Positions 43,162 through 52,147 of a stretch of 64,000 nt of DNA are shown here, in pieces. The DNA lies in assembly GCF_000732195.1 (NCBI RefSeq), contig NZ_JNNU01000008.1:248001-312000 (forward strand), read 5' to 3'. How positions within the stretch are numbered: position 1 is the stretch's first letter; each line of letters opens with the position of its first letter. Source of the stretch: Neorhizobium vignae. Its GTDB lineage: Bacteria; Pseudomonadota; Alphaproteobacteria; Rhizobiales; Rhizobiaceae. The notes beneath the pieces are model-generated. The model ran no database searches and was not told the DNA's origin. It saw nothing but the letters and a program-made list of their open reading frames with translations. The position numbers were made by a program, and so were the translations under genes.

Positions 43162-45540
43162 TCAAACCGCCCTCACCCGCAGCAGCCGCAGCGCATTGAT
43201 CGTCACCAGTACGGTCGCTCCCGTATCCGCGAGGATCGCCGGCCATAATCCAGTGATGCCCAGAACGGTAGTGACCAGGAAGACGGCCTTCAGGCCGAGT
43301 GCGATGGTAATGTTCTGGTAGATATTGCGCATCGTCCGATTCGACAGCGCAATCATGGCGGCAATGTCGCCGACCCGGCCGTGCAGTGCTGCCGCGTCGG
43401 CAGTTTCGAGTGCCACGTCGGTGCCGCCGCCCATCGCGATGCCGACATCGGCGGCGGCAAGTGCGGGCGCGTCGTTGATGCCGTCGCCGACCTTGCCGAC
43501 CACATAACCCTCGCGCTTCAGTTCGCCGACGATGCGGCTCTTGTCTTCCGGCATCAGCTCGGCACGCACCTCGATGCCGAGGTCCTTGCCGATCGCGGCG
43601 GCGGTGCGGGCATTGTCGCCGGTCAGCATGACGGTCCTGATGCCGGCATCGGTCAATGCCTTCAAGCCGGCCCTGGCGTCGGGGCGCGGTTCGTCGCGCA
43701 TGGCGACGGCACCGGCGAGGACCCCGCCGACGGTCAGCACCGAGACGGTCTTGCCTTCGTCGTTGAGGCCGGTGATCCGTCGGCCATGCGCCATCGGAAG
43801 CGAAACCCGTTCGGCCGCGGCTTTCGGCGAACCGAGGAATACCTCCTGGCCTTCGACAATCGCCGTCACGCCCTTGCCGCCAAGTGCTTTGGCATCCGTC
43901 GCCGGCGGGATCTCGACCTCGTCATCGGCAGCCTTGGCGAGGATGGCGGCGGCAAGCGGATGGCTCGAGCCGGTTTCGAGCGCGGCGGCGAAACGCAACA
44001 CGTCTTCCGCATTGCGGCCAAAGGCGATGACATCTGTCACCTGAGGCCTGCCGGCCGTCAGCGTGCCGGTCTTGTCGAGTGCGACCGCGGTAATCCTGCC
44101 GAGGGTTTCCAGCACCGCGCCGCCCTTCATCAGCAGGCCGCGGCGGGCACCGGAAGACAGCGATGCGGCAATCGCCGCCGGCGTCGAGATGACCAGCGCG
44201 CAGGGGCAGCCGATCAGCAGGATCGCCAGGCCCTTGTAGACCCACTCGCTCCAGGACGCGCCGGCAATGAGCGGCGGCAGGATGGCGACCAGGGCCGCCA
44301 CTGCGACGACGCCCGGCGTGTAGTACCGCGAGAACCGGTCGATGAAGCGTTCGGTCGGTGCCTTGCTCTCCTGCGCCTCCTCGACCAGCCGCACGACGCG
44401 GGCAATCGTATTGTCCTCGGCAGCTGCTGTCACGCGAACCCGCAAGGCGGCATCGCCGTTGATCGTGCCGGCAAACACCGCGTCGTCGATGCCCTTTGAG
44501 ACGGGCGTGCTTTCGCCCGTCACCGGCGCTTCGTCGATCGCGCTTTCGCCCGCGATGATGATGCCGTCGGCCGAAATACGGTCACCGGGGCGTACGAGGA
44601 TGGTCGCGCCGATGCCAAGGCTCTCGGCCGGTACTTCGCGGGTCTGGCCGTTCTCTTCGAGCAGCGCGTTCTTCGGCACCAGCGCCGTCAGGCTCTGGAT
44701 GCTCTGCCGCGCCTTGCCGGCCGCGACCCCTTCCAGCAGTTCGCCGATGAGAAACAGGAAGACCACAGCGGCGGCCTCTTCCGATGCGTCGATGATAACA
44801 GCGCCGACGGCGGCGATCGTCATCAACATCTCGATCGAAAACGGTGTGCCGGCAAGCGCGGCCATGACGGCGCGGCGGGCGATCGGCACGAGGCCGATCA
44901 GCATCGCGGCGGTGAAGATATAGGTGTCATAGGTGGGCACGAGATGGCCGATCCCGTAGGCCGCGGCCAACGCGATGCCGACCAGGAGCGTCAGCCGGCC
45001 CTTGGCCGATTTCCACCAAGGCCCGTCCATCGGTCCGTCATCGTGGCCGTGCAGGCCTTCGATGTCTGTCGTGCCGTGGTCGTGGTGGGGCTGGGCGTGC
45101 GCGCCATCATGATGGTGGTCGTGGCCGCAGCTCTGCCCATGTTCGTGGCTGCGCGCGCCGGCCCCCTCATCCGACCGCTCCGCTCCTACCTTCTCCCCGC
45201 GGGGGAGAAGAAGACTTGCCGCACCGTCTCCGTCCTCCTCTCCCCTCGGGGAGAGGTCCGCCGAGCGGAGCGGAGGCGGGGTGAGGGGGCCGCCCGCTCC
45301 GCCCTTAGCCGGCGCCTTCTGACCCAGTGCCCTTAGCGAATACCCAAGCCCCACGACCTTCTTTTCGATGGCACCGAGGTCGCCCGTGCCGTCGTGCTTC
45401 ACGGTCATCGTGCCCGAGGCAACCGAAACGGTCACGTCCTCGACGCCCGGCATGCGGCGCACCGCGGTGTCGATCTTCGTCGCGCAACTGGCGCAATCCA
45501 TGCCGCCAACCTTGTATCGTGCCTGCGTCGTCGCGTTCAT
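43162..45540 (-). CDS. Heavy-metal P1B-type ATPase (Zn/Cd/Pb exporter, ZntA-like)
   Basis: A 792-residue protein from ATG 45540: HMA domain with C16/C19 (GMDCASCATKI), a His-rich linker (about 132-168), about eight membrane helices, IGCPCALVISTP near 440, phosphorylation DKTGT near 490, SSHPL and GDGINDAPAL. The CPC motif and histidine-rich linker favour Zn/Cd export. Residues ~83-127 (PLTPPPLRSADLSPRGEED through ERSDEG) are the translation of dispersed repeat copy C, an in-frame insertion between the HMA domain and the His-rich linker. Confidence 0.93.
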   Translation of the reverse strand: MNATTQARYKVGGMDCASCATKIDTAVRRMPGVEDVTVSVASGTMTVKHDGTGDLGAIEKKVVGLGYSLRALGQKAPAKGGAGGPLTPPPLRSADLSPRGEEDGDGAASLLLPRGEKVGAERSDEGAGARSHEHGQSCGHDHHHDGAHAQPHHDHGTTDIEGLHGHDDGPMDGPWWKSAKGRLTLLVGIALAAAYGIGHLVPTYDTYIFTAAMLIGLVPIARRAVMAALAGTPFSIEMLMTIAAVGAVIIDASEEAAAVVFLFLIGELLEGVAAGKARQSIQSLTALVPKNALLEENGQTREVPAESLGIGATILVRPGDRISADGIIIAGESAIDEAPVTGESTPVSKGIDDAVFAGTINGDAALRVRVTAAAEDNTIARVVRLVEEAQESKAPTERFIDRFSRYYTPGVVAVAALVAILPPLIAGASWSEWVYKGLAILLIGCPCALVISTPAAIAASLSSGARRGLLMKGGAVLETLGRITAVALDKTGTLTAGRPQVTDVIAFGRNAEDVLRFAAALETGSSHPLAAAILAKAADDEVEIPPATDAKALGGKGVTAIVEGQEVFLGSPKAAAERVSLPMAHGRRITGLNDEGKTVSVLTVGGVLAGAVAMRDEPRPDARAGLKALTDAGIRTVMLTGDNARTAAAIGKDLGIEVRAELMPEDKSRIVGELKREGYVVGKVGDGINDAPALAAADVGIAMGGGTDVALETADAAALHGRVGDIAAMIALSNRTMRNIYQNITIALGLKAVFLVTTVLGITGLWPAILADTGATVLVTINALRLLRVRAV
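45162..45291 (+). repeat. Dispersed palindromic repeat, copy C, inside the P-ATPase gene
   Basis: It starts GGCCCCCTCATCCGACC and ends AGCGGAGGCGGGGTGAGGG, with the same internal CTTCTCCCCGCGGGGGAGAAG and CTCCCCTCGGGGAGAG hairpins as copies A, B and D. The 130 bases stay in frame with the P-ATPase gene on the minus strand and add about 43 residues. Confidence 0.85.
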
Positions 45541-45663
45541 CGTCTCATTCCCGTTGGATCGAGCCCCGTCTCTACAACCTCTAGCGACTAGAGCTGCAAG
45601 GCCCAAAATCAGAAAAAATCACTGGCGAAGCGCATTGTCTTTGCTGTAAGCCATTGGTGAAGA

Positions 45664-45734
45664 CAGGGGCGTCCGGCAAAGCCGGGCTGAGAAGCACCCT
45701 TAGAACCTGAACCAGATCATGCTGGCGGAGGGAG
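45664..45734 (+). promoter_or_regulatory. TPP riboswitch (THI element)
   Basis: The aptamer core is readable: GGGGCG, CTGAGA (45687-45692), GCACCC, GAACCTGA (45703-45710) and TGGCGGAGGGA. The order and spacing match the thiamine pyrophosphate riboswitch. It ends ~55 bases before thiM and should switch off the thiMED operon when TPP is plentiful. Confidence 0.95.
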
Positions 45735-45788
45735 TCGTCCGGGCGTTCAACATCGCGCCCTGCGCCTGCCCCGCCGAACGAGGCAGAT

Positions 45789-46610
45789 ATGCAGACGACA
45801 CTGCCCCTTGGGGGCCCAGGACAGACCTCCGGCCAGCTGCTGACCGCGATGCGCGAAAAAAATCCGCTCGTGCAGAACATCACCAATTTCGTGGCGATGA
45901 ACATCGCCGCCAACGTGATGCTCGCGGCCGGCGCCTCGCCCGCCATGGTGCACACGAAGGAAGAAGCCGGCGAATTCGCCCGCATCGCCGCGGCGTTGAC
46001 GATCAATATCGGCACTCTGTCGCCGGACTTCCTGGCCGGCATGAAGGCGGCAGCCTCGGCCGCCGCAGAAGCTGGCAAGCCATGGGTGCTCGACCCCGTC
46101 GCCCATTACGCCACCGCCTATCGTCGCGCAGCGCTTGCAGAGTTGATGGAACTGAAGCCCACCGTCATCCGCGGCAATGCCTCTGAAATCATCGCGCTGG
46201 CCGGCAGCCAGTCGAGCGGCCATGGCGTCGACAGCGGCGACAGCGTCGCGGCGGCCGAAAGCTCCGCCATCGCCATTGCCAGGCAGAACGCCTGCGTGGT
46301 GGCCGTCACCGGCGAGGTGGACTTCGTCACCGACGGCCGGCGCTCAGTCCGCATCCTCGGCGGCTCGGCCCTGATGCCGCGGGTCACCGCGCTCGGCTGC
46401 TCGCTCACCTGCCTGGTCGGCGCGTTTGCCGCCACCGCGGACAATCCCTTCGAGGCGACAGTCGCCGCACTCGCGATGTTCGCTGTCGCGGGCGAGGAAG
46501 CGGCCTTCACCGCCTCCGGTCCCGGCTTCTTCTCGCCGATCTTCCTCGACCGTCTCGCGGCGCTGACCGGCGAGACGCTCGATGCAAAGGCAAGGATCGT
46601 GGCCGCATGA
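45789..46610 (+). CDS. thiM: Hydroxyethylthiazole kinase
   Basis: A 273-residue thiazole kinase of the ribokinase-like fold that salvages 4-methyl-5-hydroxyethylthiazole to its phosphate. Signatures are PLVQNITNFVAMNIAAN near residue 25, LDPVAHYATAYR near 107 and the GNASEI motif near 135. The C-terminal GPGFFSPIFLDRL is also typical. It is the first gene after a TPP riboswitch; its stop overlaps the ATG of thiE. The length is normal. Confidence 0.95.
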   Translation: MQTTLPLGGPGQTSGQLLTAMREKNPLVQNITNFVAMNIAANVMLAAGASPAMVHTKEEAGEFARIAAALTINIGTLSPDFLAGMKAAASAAAEAGKPWVLDPVAHYATAYRRAALAELMELKPTVIRGNASEIIALAGSQSSGHGVDSGDSVAAAESSAIAIARQNACVVAVTGEVDFVTDGRRSVRILGGSALMPRVTALGCSLTCLVGAFAATADNPFEATVAALAMFAVAGEEAAFTASGPGFFSPIFLDRLAALTGETLDAKARIVAA

Positions 46611-47245
46611 AAAAGACCTTCGACCTTTCCGTCTACCTCGTCCTCGATCCCGATCTCTGCCGCGACATTGGCATGATCGAGACGACAAGGCTGGCCGTCG
46701 CCGGCGGCGTCACCATCGTCCAGTTGCGCGACAAGCAGGCGGATACGGCAAAAATGGTCGAAACCGGCCGGGCGCTGAAGGCGGTGCTGGCCGGCACCGG
46801 CGTGCCTCTCATTATCAACGATGACGTGGAGGCGGCCATTGCGATCCACGCCGAAGGCCTGCATGTCGGCCAGAGCGACATGGTGGCAGTGATGGCGCGG
46901 CAGCGCGTCGGCCACGGCATGATTCTCGGCCTCTCGGTCGAGACAGAGGAACTGGCGCGGCGGGTGGATCCGTCCATCGTCGATTATGTCGGCATCGGTC
47001 CTGTGTTTGCGACCAGCACCAAGCCCGACCACAAGCAGCCGATCGGTTTCGACGGTCTTGCGCGCATCGCCGCCATGGCCCCGGTTCCGGCGGTCGCGAT
47101 CGGCGGCGTCAAGGCGGAACATGCCGGCCCGGCGCTCGGTGCCGGCGCAAAGGGCATCGCGGTGGTCTCCGCTATCTGCGGCCAGCCCGATCCTGAAGCC
47201 GCAGCCCGCAAAATTGCCGCGGAAATCGAAAGGGCACGCGCATGA
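46607..47245 (+). CDS. thiE: Thiamine-phosphate synthase
   Basis: A 212-residue TIM barrel that joins the thiazole phosphate and HMP-PP to give thiamine phosphate. Family motifs QLRDKQADT, LIINDDVEAA, GLHVGQSD, VGIGPVFATSTK and AIGGV are in order. ATGA overlaps link it to thiM and thiD. Confidence 0.95.
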   Translation: MKKTFDLSVYLVLDPDLCRDIGMIETTRLAVAGGVTIVQLRDKQADTAKMVETGRALKAVLAGTGVPLIINDDVEAAIAIHAEGLHVGQSDMVAVMARQRVGHGMILGLSVETEELARRVDPSIVDYVGIGPVFATSTKPDHKQPIGFDGLARIAAMAPVPAVAIGGVKAEHAGPALGAGAKGIAVVSAICGQPDPEAAARKIAAEIERARA

Positions 47246-48054
47246 GCAGGGCCGACATCAAAAATGTCCTGTCGGTCGCCGGTTCGGACCCTTCCGGCGG
47301 CGCCGGTATCCAAGCGGATCTGAAAACCTTCGCAGCGCGCGGGACCTATGGCATGGCGGCCCTGACCGCGCTGACCGCCCAGAATACCCAAGGGGTCACC
47401 GGGGTACATGCAGTGCCCGCCGACTTCGTCGCAAACCAGATCCGCTCCATTTTTCTCGACGTGCGCGTCGACGCGGTGAAGATCGGCATGATCGCCAATG
47501 CCGAGATCGCCGAGGCGGTCGCCGAGGTGCTGCGCCCCTATCGCGATACCGTGCCGATCGTGCTCGATCCGGTGATGATCGCCAAGGGCGGCTCGCCGCT
47601 GCTGGCGCTCGATGCGGTGGATGCTGTCACCGACAAGCTGATGCCGCTCGCCGCCGTCGTCACCCCCAACCTGCCCGAAGCAGCTGCTCTGCTCGGCGAG
47701 ACGATCGCTGCGACCCGCGAAGAGATGGCAGCCCAGGCCGAGCGGCTGTTGAAGATCGGCCCCAAGGCCGTCCTGGTGAAGGGCGGTCATCTGGAAGGCG
47801 AAGACAGCCCGGACGTACTGGCCGACGCCAGCGGCATCCACTGGTTCGAGGGCAGGCGCACCGCGACCAGAAACACCCACGGCACCGGCTGCACGCTGTC
47901 CAGCGCCATCGCCGCCGAGCTCGCAAAGGGCGCCTCGCCCGCGCATGCGGTCGCCGTCGCCAAGACCTATCTCGCCGGAGCGATCGCCGCCGCCGATACC
48001 CTCACCGTCGGCACCGGCCACGGGCCGGTATCGCATTTTTACGAGTGGTGGTGA
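47242..48054 (+). CDS. thiD: Hydroxymethylpyrimidine/phosphomethylpyrimidine kinase
   Basis: A 270-residue ribokinase-fold kinase that phosphorylates HMP twice. SVAGSDPSGGAGIQADLKT marks the N-terminus, VLDPVMIAKGGSPLL and VTPNLPEAAALLG lie in the middle, and NTHGTGCTLSSAI carries the catalytic Asp-equivalent loop near residue 213. It is the last gene of the riboswitch-controlled operon. The 135 bases to the histidine kinase show no further gene. Confidence 0.95.
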   Translation: MSRADIKNVLSVAGSDPSGGAGIQADLKTFAARGTYGMAALTALTAQNTQGVTGVHAVPADFVANQIRSIFLDVRVDAVKIGMIANAEIAEAVAEVLRPYRDTVPIVLDPVMIAKGGSPLLALDAVDAVTDKLMPLAAVVTPNLPEAAALLGETIAATREEMAAQAERLLKIGPKAVLVKGGHLEGEDSPDVLADASGIHWFEGRRTATRNTHGTGCTLSSAIAAELAKGASPAHAVAVAKTYLAGAIAAADTLTVGTGHGPVSHFYEWW

Positions 48055-48189
48055 GGTGCGTTTAAAAAGAGGGGCTCCGATCATATCGGGGCATGGCAGC
48101 CTTCGCGGTCGCAAGGCGCCGTCCGCGACCCTCCCGCAATTGAGGATGACAGCGCGGTCATCCGGCCTGACGGGCGTGAAGACCGGTTC

Positions 48190-51100
48190 TCAGCCCTTCT
48201 GCACCGCAATCTTCTCGAAGGCTGTTGCGATCTCCTGGCTGCCGTAGGGTTTTTTCAGAAGCACTGCGCCTTCGACTGCCGCATCGTCGGGAATGAGGTC
48301 GTTTCCGGTTGCAAAAACGATACCGACATCGGGAGATAGCTTGCGCGCCTGCTGTGCGAACTCGCCGCCGGAGAGACCCGGCAGGCCGAGGTCGGTGACC
48401 ACGACGTCGAAGCTGCGCTCCTCAATCATGATGATCGCCTCCTCCGCCGTCGAGGCCTCGGAAACCTGGTGCCCCAGTTCGGCCAGCAGATCGGCCGTGC
48501 TCATGCGGATCAGGAAATCGTCCTCGACCAGCAGCACGGAATAACGCGGCGGAACCGGCCGCTGCCCGATCGGCGGGGCGGGCGGCTTGGCTGCGAACGA
48601 CGCCCTAACCCGGTTGCGGTGCTGCTGGCCGTTCAGCACGTGGCGGATTTTTCGCGCCAAGGCCTCGCGGGTATAGGGTTTCGAGAGCAGTTCGACCCCG
48701 GGATCGAGCCTGCCACCGTGCACGATCGAGTTTTCCGTATAGCCGGAGGTGAACAGCACGGCTATGTCAGGCATCCGCTCGCGTGCGTGCCTGGCAAGCT
48801 CGGTGCTTTTCAGAGGTCCCGGCATTACCACGTCAGTGAACAGAAGATCGACCGGTACGCCGCTTTCGATGACGCTCAGCGCGCCAGCGGCGTCCTTCGC
48901 CTTCAGCACCGCATAGCCGAGATCGCCGAGCAGTTCGACGACGGTGGCGCGCACCTGCTCGTCATCCTCCGCCACCAGAATTGTCTCGGTACCGCCGGTC
49001 ACCGGGCCGAAATCGGCGTCGGTGACGAGATCCTCGCTGCGCTGGATGCGCGGGAAATAGATCTTGACGGTCGTGCCCTGCCCAAGCTCGCTGTAAATCT
49101 TGATATGGCCACCGGACTGCTTGACGAAACCGTAGACCATCGAGAGGCCAAGGCCGGTGCCCTTGCCGACGGGCTTCGTCGAGAAGAACGGCTCGAACAC
49201 CTGTTCCATCACCTCCGGCGTCATGCCGGTGCCCGTGTCGGTCACCGCCAGCATCACATATTGGCCGGCTGGTACATCCGCATGCTGGCGCACATAATTG
49301 TCGTCGAGGAAAGCGTTACCGGCCTCGATCGTCAGCTTGCCGCCGCCTTCCATCGCGTCGCGGGCGTTGATCGCGAGGTTGAGCAGCGCATTCTCGATCT
49401 GCGTCGGGTCGACCAGCACGTTCCAGAGGCCGCCGGAGCGGACCGTCTCGACCTCGATATCCTCGCCGAGCGTCCGGCGCAGCAGCTCTTCCATGCCGAT
49501 GAGGAACCGGCCGATATTGACGACCTTGGGCTCCAACGGCTGGCGGCGGCCGAAGGCGAGCAACTGGCTTGCGAGCTTGGAACCGCGCTGCACCCCGGCA
49601 AGCGCATTGTCCACCCGGCGGCTTGCCCGCTGGTTGCTGGCGACGTCCTTGGCGAGAAGCTGGAGATTGCCGGAAATCACCTGCAGCAGGTTGTTGAAAT
49701 CGTGCGCGACGCCGCCTGTCAGCTGACCGAGCGCTTCCATCTTCTGGCTCTGGCGCAGCGCCTCTTCCATCTTCATACGTTCGGAGATCTCGGAGGCGAT
49801 CTTCTGTTCGAGGCCGGCATTGAGCACCTGCAGCGCTTCCTCGGCGCGCTGACGTTCGGCAAGATCGCGTTCCGCGGCGCGGAAAAGCCGCGCATTGTCT
49901 ATGGCGATCGCCACCTGGCCGGCAGCCCCCACGACCAACCGTTCATGCTCCTCGCGGAACTGAGCCGGCTCGGCATGGCCGAAGAACAGACCGCCGATCA
50001 CCTCGCCGGAGCGCGAGATCACCGGAACCGTGAGATAGCTGCGCACCGGCAGATGACCCTTCGGCATGCCGAAATACGGGGCATTCCGGCCGTAGCGGGC
50101 ATCCTTCAGGATATCGTCGGAGCGGATGACGCCCTCGCCGCCGAAGGTCGGGGCAAAAACCGCCGTGTTGCGCGGCATTGGAAATTTCTCGAACGCCGAG
50201 CGGGGAACCCCGGACAGGGCATAGAGCATGTAGCTCTCGCCGCGCTCGTTGGCCACGTTATAGAAGAAAGCTCCGAATTGTGCGCCCGTCAGTTCCACGC
50301 CGGCATCGGTGGTCATCTGCACCACCTTTTCCAGGTCCAGTTCGGCGGAAAGTTCGGCGCCGAGCCGGTTCAGCACCTCGAGATGCCGGGTCTCCTTGAG
50401 AAGCGCGATCTCCGCCTTCTTCTGATCGGTGACGTCGCTGCCCTGGATGAAGATGCCGGTCGGCTGGCCGGCATCGTCGACGATCGGCTGAAAGACGAAA
50501 TCCACGAAACGCTCTTCCGGCGGCTGGCCGTGCCGACGCGCCAGCATCACGCTCACCCCCTGGCCGAGATGGGGACGACCGCTTCTGCGGACCTCATCGA
50601 GCAGGTCGGAAAAACCCTGCTCGGCCACTTCCGGCAGGGCTTCGCGGATAGGCCGACCGAGCAGTTCCCGGCCGCCGACAAGGCGCATGTAGGCGCCGTT
50701 CGCCATTTCGAAAACATGGTCCGGTCCGATCACCATGGCCATGAAGCCCGGCGCCTGATCGAACATCAGTCTCAGACGCTCGCCCTCGCCCTGCAGCCGT
50801 CGCTCGGCTCGCACCTTGGCAGTGTTTTCCACGACGATCGCCACAACGCCGAAAGGTTTTCCGGCCTCGTCGTAGACCGGGGAATAATAGAGGTTCATGA
50901 AAGCGGAGGCGGGCACGCCCGAGCGGTCGAGCACCATTTCCTGGTCGGAATAGGCAAGCGTGCCGCCGGCGAAACAGACCTTCATGACGTTGTCGTTGAA
51001 GTCGGCCACTTCAGGCCAGCCCTCGCGCACCTTGGAGCCGAGGATGCCGGGATGGCGCCGTCCGGCAAAATCGGAATAGGCGTCGTTATAGATCATCACA

Positions 51101-51291
51101 CCGTCCTCGTTCCACAGCGTGACGATCGGAACCGGCGAACGGAGCATGAGGGAGATCGTGGTCTTGAGGCTCTGCGGCCAGGCCGCGATTGGCCCGAGCG
51201 AGGTGCCGGCCCAATCGAAAGCCGCGATAAGACGGGCCATTTCGCCGCTATGGGAAAGAAAGGCTGTCTCGGCAGTCGAATGATTCATCAT
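48190..51291 (-). CDS. Hybrid sensor histidine kinase, PAS-PAS-GAF-HK-REC-REC
   Basis: A 1033-residue soluble kinase with no membrane segment. PAS-like domains lie at ~25-160 and ~175-290, GAF at ~300-470, a coiled coil at ~470-520, the histidine dimerisation box around H530 (GGVAHDFNNLL), the ATPase with N638 (NLAINARDAM), DTGTGM and GTGLGLS, then two receiver domains with phosphoacceptor D820 (LLFTDVVMP) and D967 (VVTDLGLPG). Two REC domains on a cytosolic kinase imply phosphorelay or self-control. The signal is unknown; no response regulator gene is adjacent. Confidence 0.92.
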   Translation of the reverse strand: MMNHSTAETAFLSHSGEMARLIAAFDWAGTSLGPIAAWPQSLKTTISLMLRSPVPIVTLWNEDGVMIYNDAYSDFAGRRHPGILGSKVREGWPEVADFNDNVMKVCFAGGTLAYSDQEMVLDRSGVPASAFMNLYYSPVYDEAGKPFGVVAIVVENTAKVRAERRLQGEGERLRLMFDQAPGFMAMVIGPDHVFEMANGAYMRLVGGRELLGRPIREALPEVAEQGFSDLLDEVRRSGRPHLGQGVSVMLARRHGQPPEERFVDFVFQPIVDDAGQPTGIFIQGSDVTDQKKAEIALLKETRHLEVLNRLGAELSAELDLEKVVQMTTDAGVELTGAQFGAFFYNVANERGESYMLYALSGVPRSAFEKFPMPRNTAVFAPTFGGEGVIRSDDILKDARYGRNAPYFGMPKGHLPVRSYLTVPVISRSGEVIGGLFFGHAEPAQFREEHERLVVGAAGQVAIAIDNARLFRAAERDLAERQRAEEALQVLNAGLEQKIASEISERMKMEEALRQSQKMEALGQLTGGVAHDFNNLLQVISGNLQLLAKDVASNQRASRRVDNALAGVQRGSKLASQLLAFGRRQPLEPKVVNIGRFLIGMEELLRRTLGEDIEVETVRSGGLWNVLVDPTQIENALLNLAINARDAMEGGGKLTIEAGNAFLDDNYVRQHADVPAGQYVMLAVTDTGTGMTPEVMEQVFEPFFSTKPVGKGTGLGLSMVYGFVKQSGGHIKIYSELGQGTTVKIYFPRIQRSEDLVTDADFGPVTGGTETILVAEDDEQVRATVVELLGDLGYAVLKAKDAAGALSVIESGVPVDLLFTDVVMPGPLKSTELARHARERMPDIAVLFTSGYTENSIVHGGRLDPGVELLSKPYTREALARKIRHVLNGQQHRNRVRASFAAKPPAPPIGQRPVPPRYSVLLVEDDFLIRMSTADLLAELGHQVSEASTAEEAIIMIEERSFDVVVTDLGLPGLSGGEFAQQARKLSPDVGIVFATGNDLIPDDAAVEGAVLLKKPYGSQEIATAFEKIAVQKG

Positions 51292-51438
51292 CGGGCTTTC
51301 GGGCGGCGATCGGCGCTATGCTGCCGTCTTACATGACAACGATCACCTCGGACAGCCTTTTTGACAATCGTCAATTAGGGCATGGTCACGAAAAAGCCAT
51401 GGCCGCCGACGGCTATTTTCGACGCAGGGCGACGGGTT

Positions 51439-51830
51439 TCAGCCGAGGTCCGTACGGGCAAAGTCGTCACCCTTGTAGAGCAGCGACGGGCCGCGATTTT
51501 TGGCGCAGGCATAAGAGAGGCAACGGCCTGGTTAAGCCGCGCCGGGTGCCCTCTGCCCTTCCCGTAATCGCAGAGAGCCAGGGCCGCCACTTCGCCATCT
51601 GCTTCCTCGATTGGGACGATCTCGACGCCGCTGCTTCGGAGAAAGTCCGAAACCACCATCTGGGTCACAAGTGGATCGGCAATCCGCCTGGTCGACAGAA
51701 CCAGCGTTGCCTCAAGAATAACAAGCGGGCTGGTCAGGAGGCGCTCTGCACCCTCCATCCGTTTCGACCAGACGGAGCCGTCATCTTCCTGCGCAAGAAT
51801 TGCCACGATCACCGAGGTATCGATGAACAC
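51439..51830 (-). pseudogene. VapC-like PIN-domain toxin, frameshifted
   Basis: A GTG at 51830 starts MFIDTSVIVAILAQEDD, a normal PIN start with its first Asp. The frame is correct up to HPARLN, after which the expected NFGDC motif appears one frame away (PGRCLSYACAK, then LLYKGDDFARTDLG and TGA at 51439). One base appears to be missing near 51522. In the original frame translation runs on to 51375 with unrelated residues. The start overlaps the vapB end by 22 bases. The C-terminal acidic residue of the active site is lost. Confidence 0.75.
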
Positions 51831-52081
51831 TCGTGGCCCCCTATCTCATCAATCTCGTCCTTGGTCATCTCGCGGCCTTCACCGGCGCCAAGTGCCTTCA
51901 ACTTTTCAGCCAGGAAGGCGTGCCGCTCGACGAGCGATCTGCTCCTCTCCTGTGCGGAGTTTTCCTTTTCCAGCTCCGCTTTCAGGGCTACGATCACCGC
52001 TTCGGTCAATGTAATCTTTCGCTTCTCTGCCAGTTTGCGGGCTAGTTCATGCGCAAGGGGGTCACGTATCTGCAGGTTCAT
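51809..52081 (-). CDS. vapB: VapB-like antitoxin
   Basis: A 90-residue antitoxin: a short N-terminal DNA-binding part (MNLQIRDPLAHELARKLAEK, like the Rv0623/PSK group) followed by a charged, toxin-wrapping helix (VALKAELEKENSAQERSRSL). GGAGCG is 8 bases upstream of ATG 52081. It is intact, unlike its partner. Confidence 0.85.
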   Translation of the reverse strand: MNLQIRDPLAHELARKLAEKRKITLTEAVIVALKAELEKENSAQERSRSLVERHAFLAEKLKALGAGEGREMTKDEIDEIGGHECSSIPR

Positions 52082-52147
52082 GGCAGTCGCTCCAATCGTT
52101 GTCATGACAGACATCATATCCGTCATGACAACGCGAGCGAAACCCCG

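Noticed and set aside
48469..51336. A very long plus-strand open frame (955 codons) opposite the histidine kinase gene
   Set aside because: The protein is Arg/His/Gly-rich without domains and lies fully antisense to a kinase with intact motifs; it is a codon-bias shadow. The same holds for long frames at 7585-9156 (+), 4351-6438 (+), 17135-19324 (-), 34428-36542 (-) and 53901-55883 (-).
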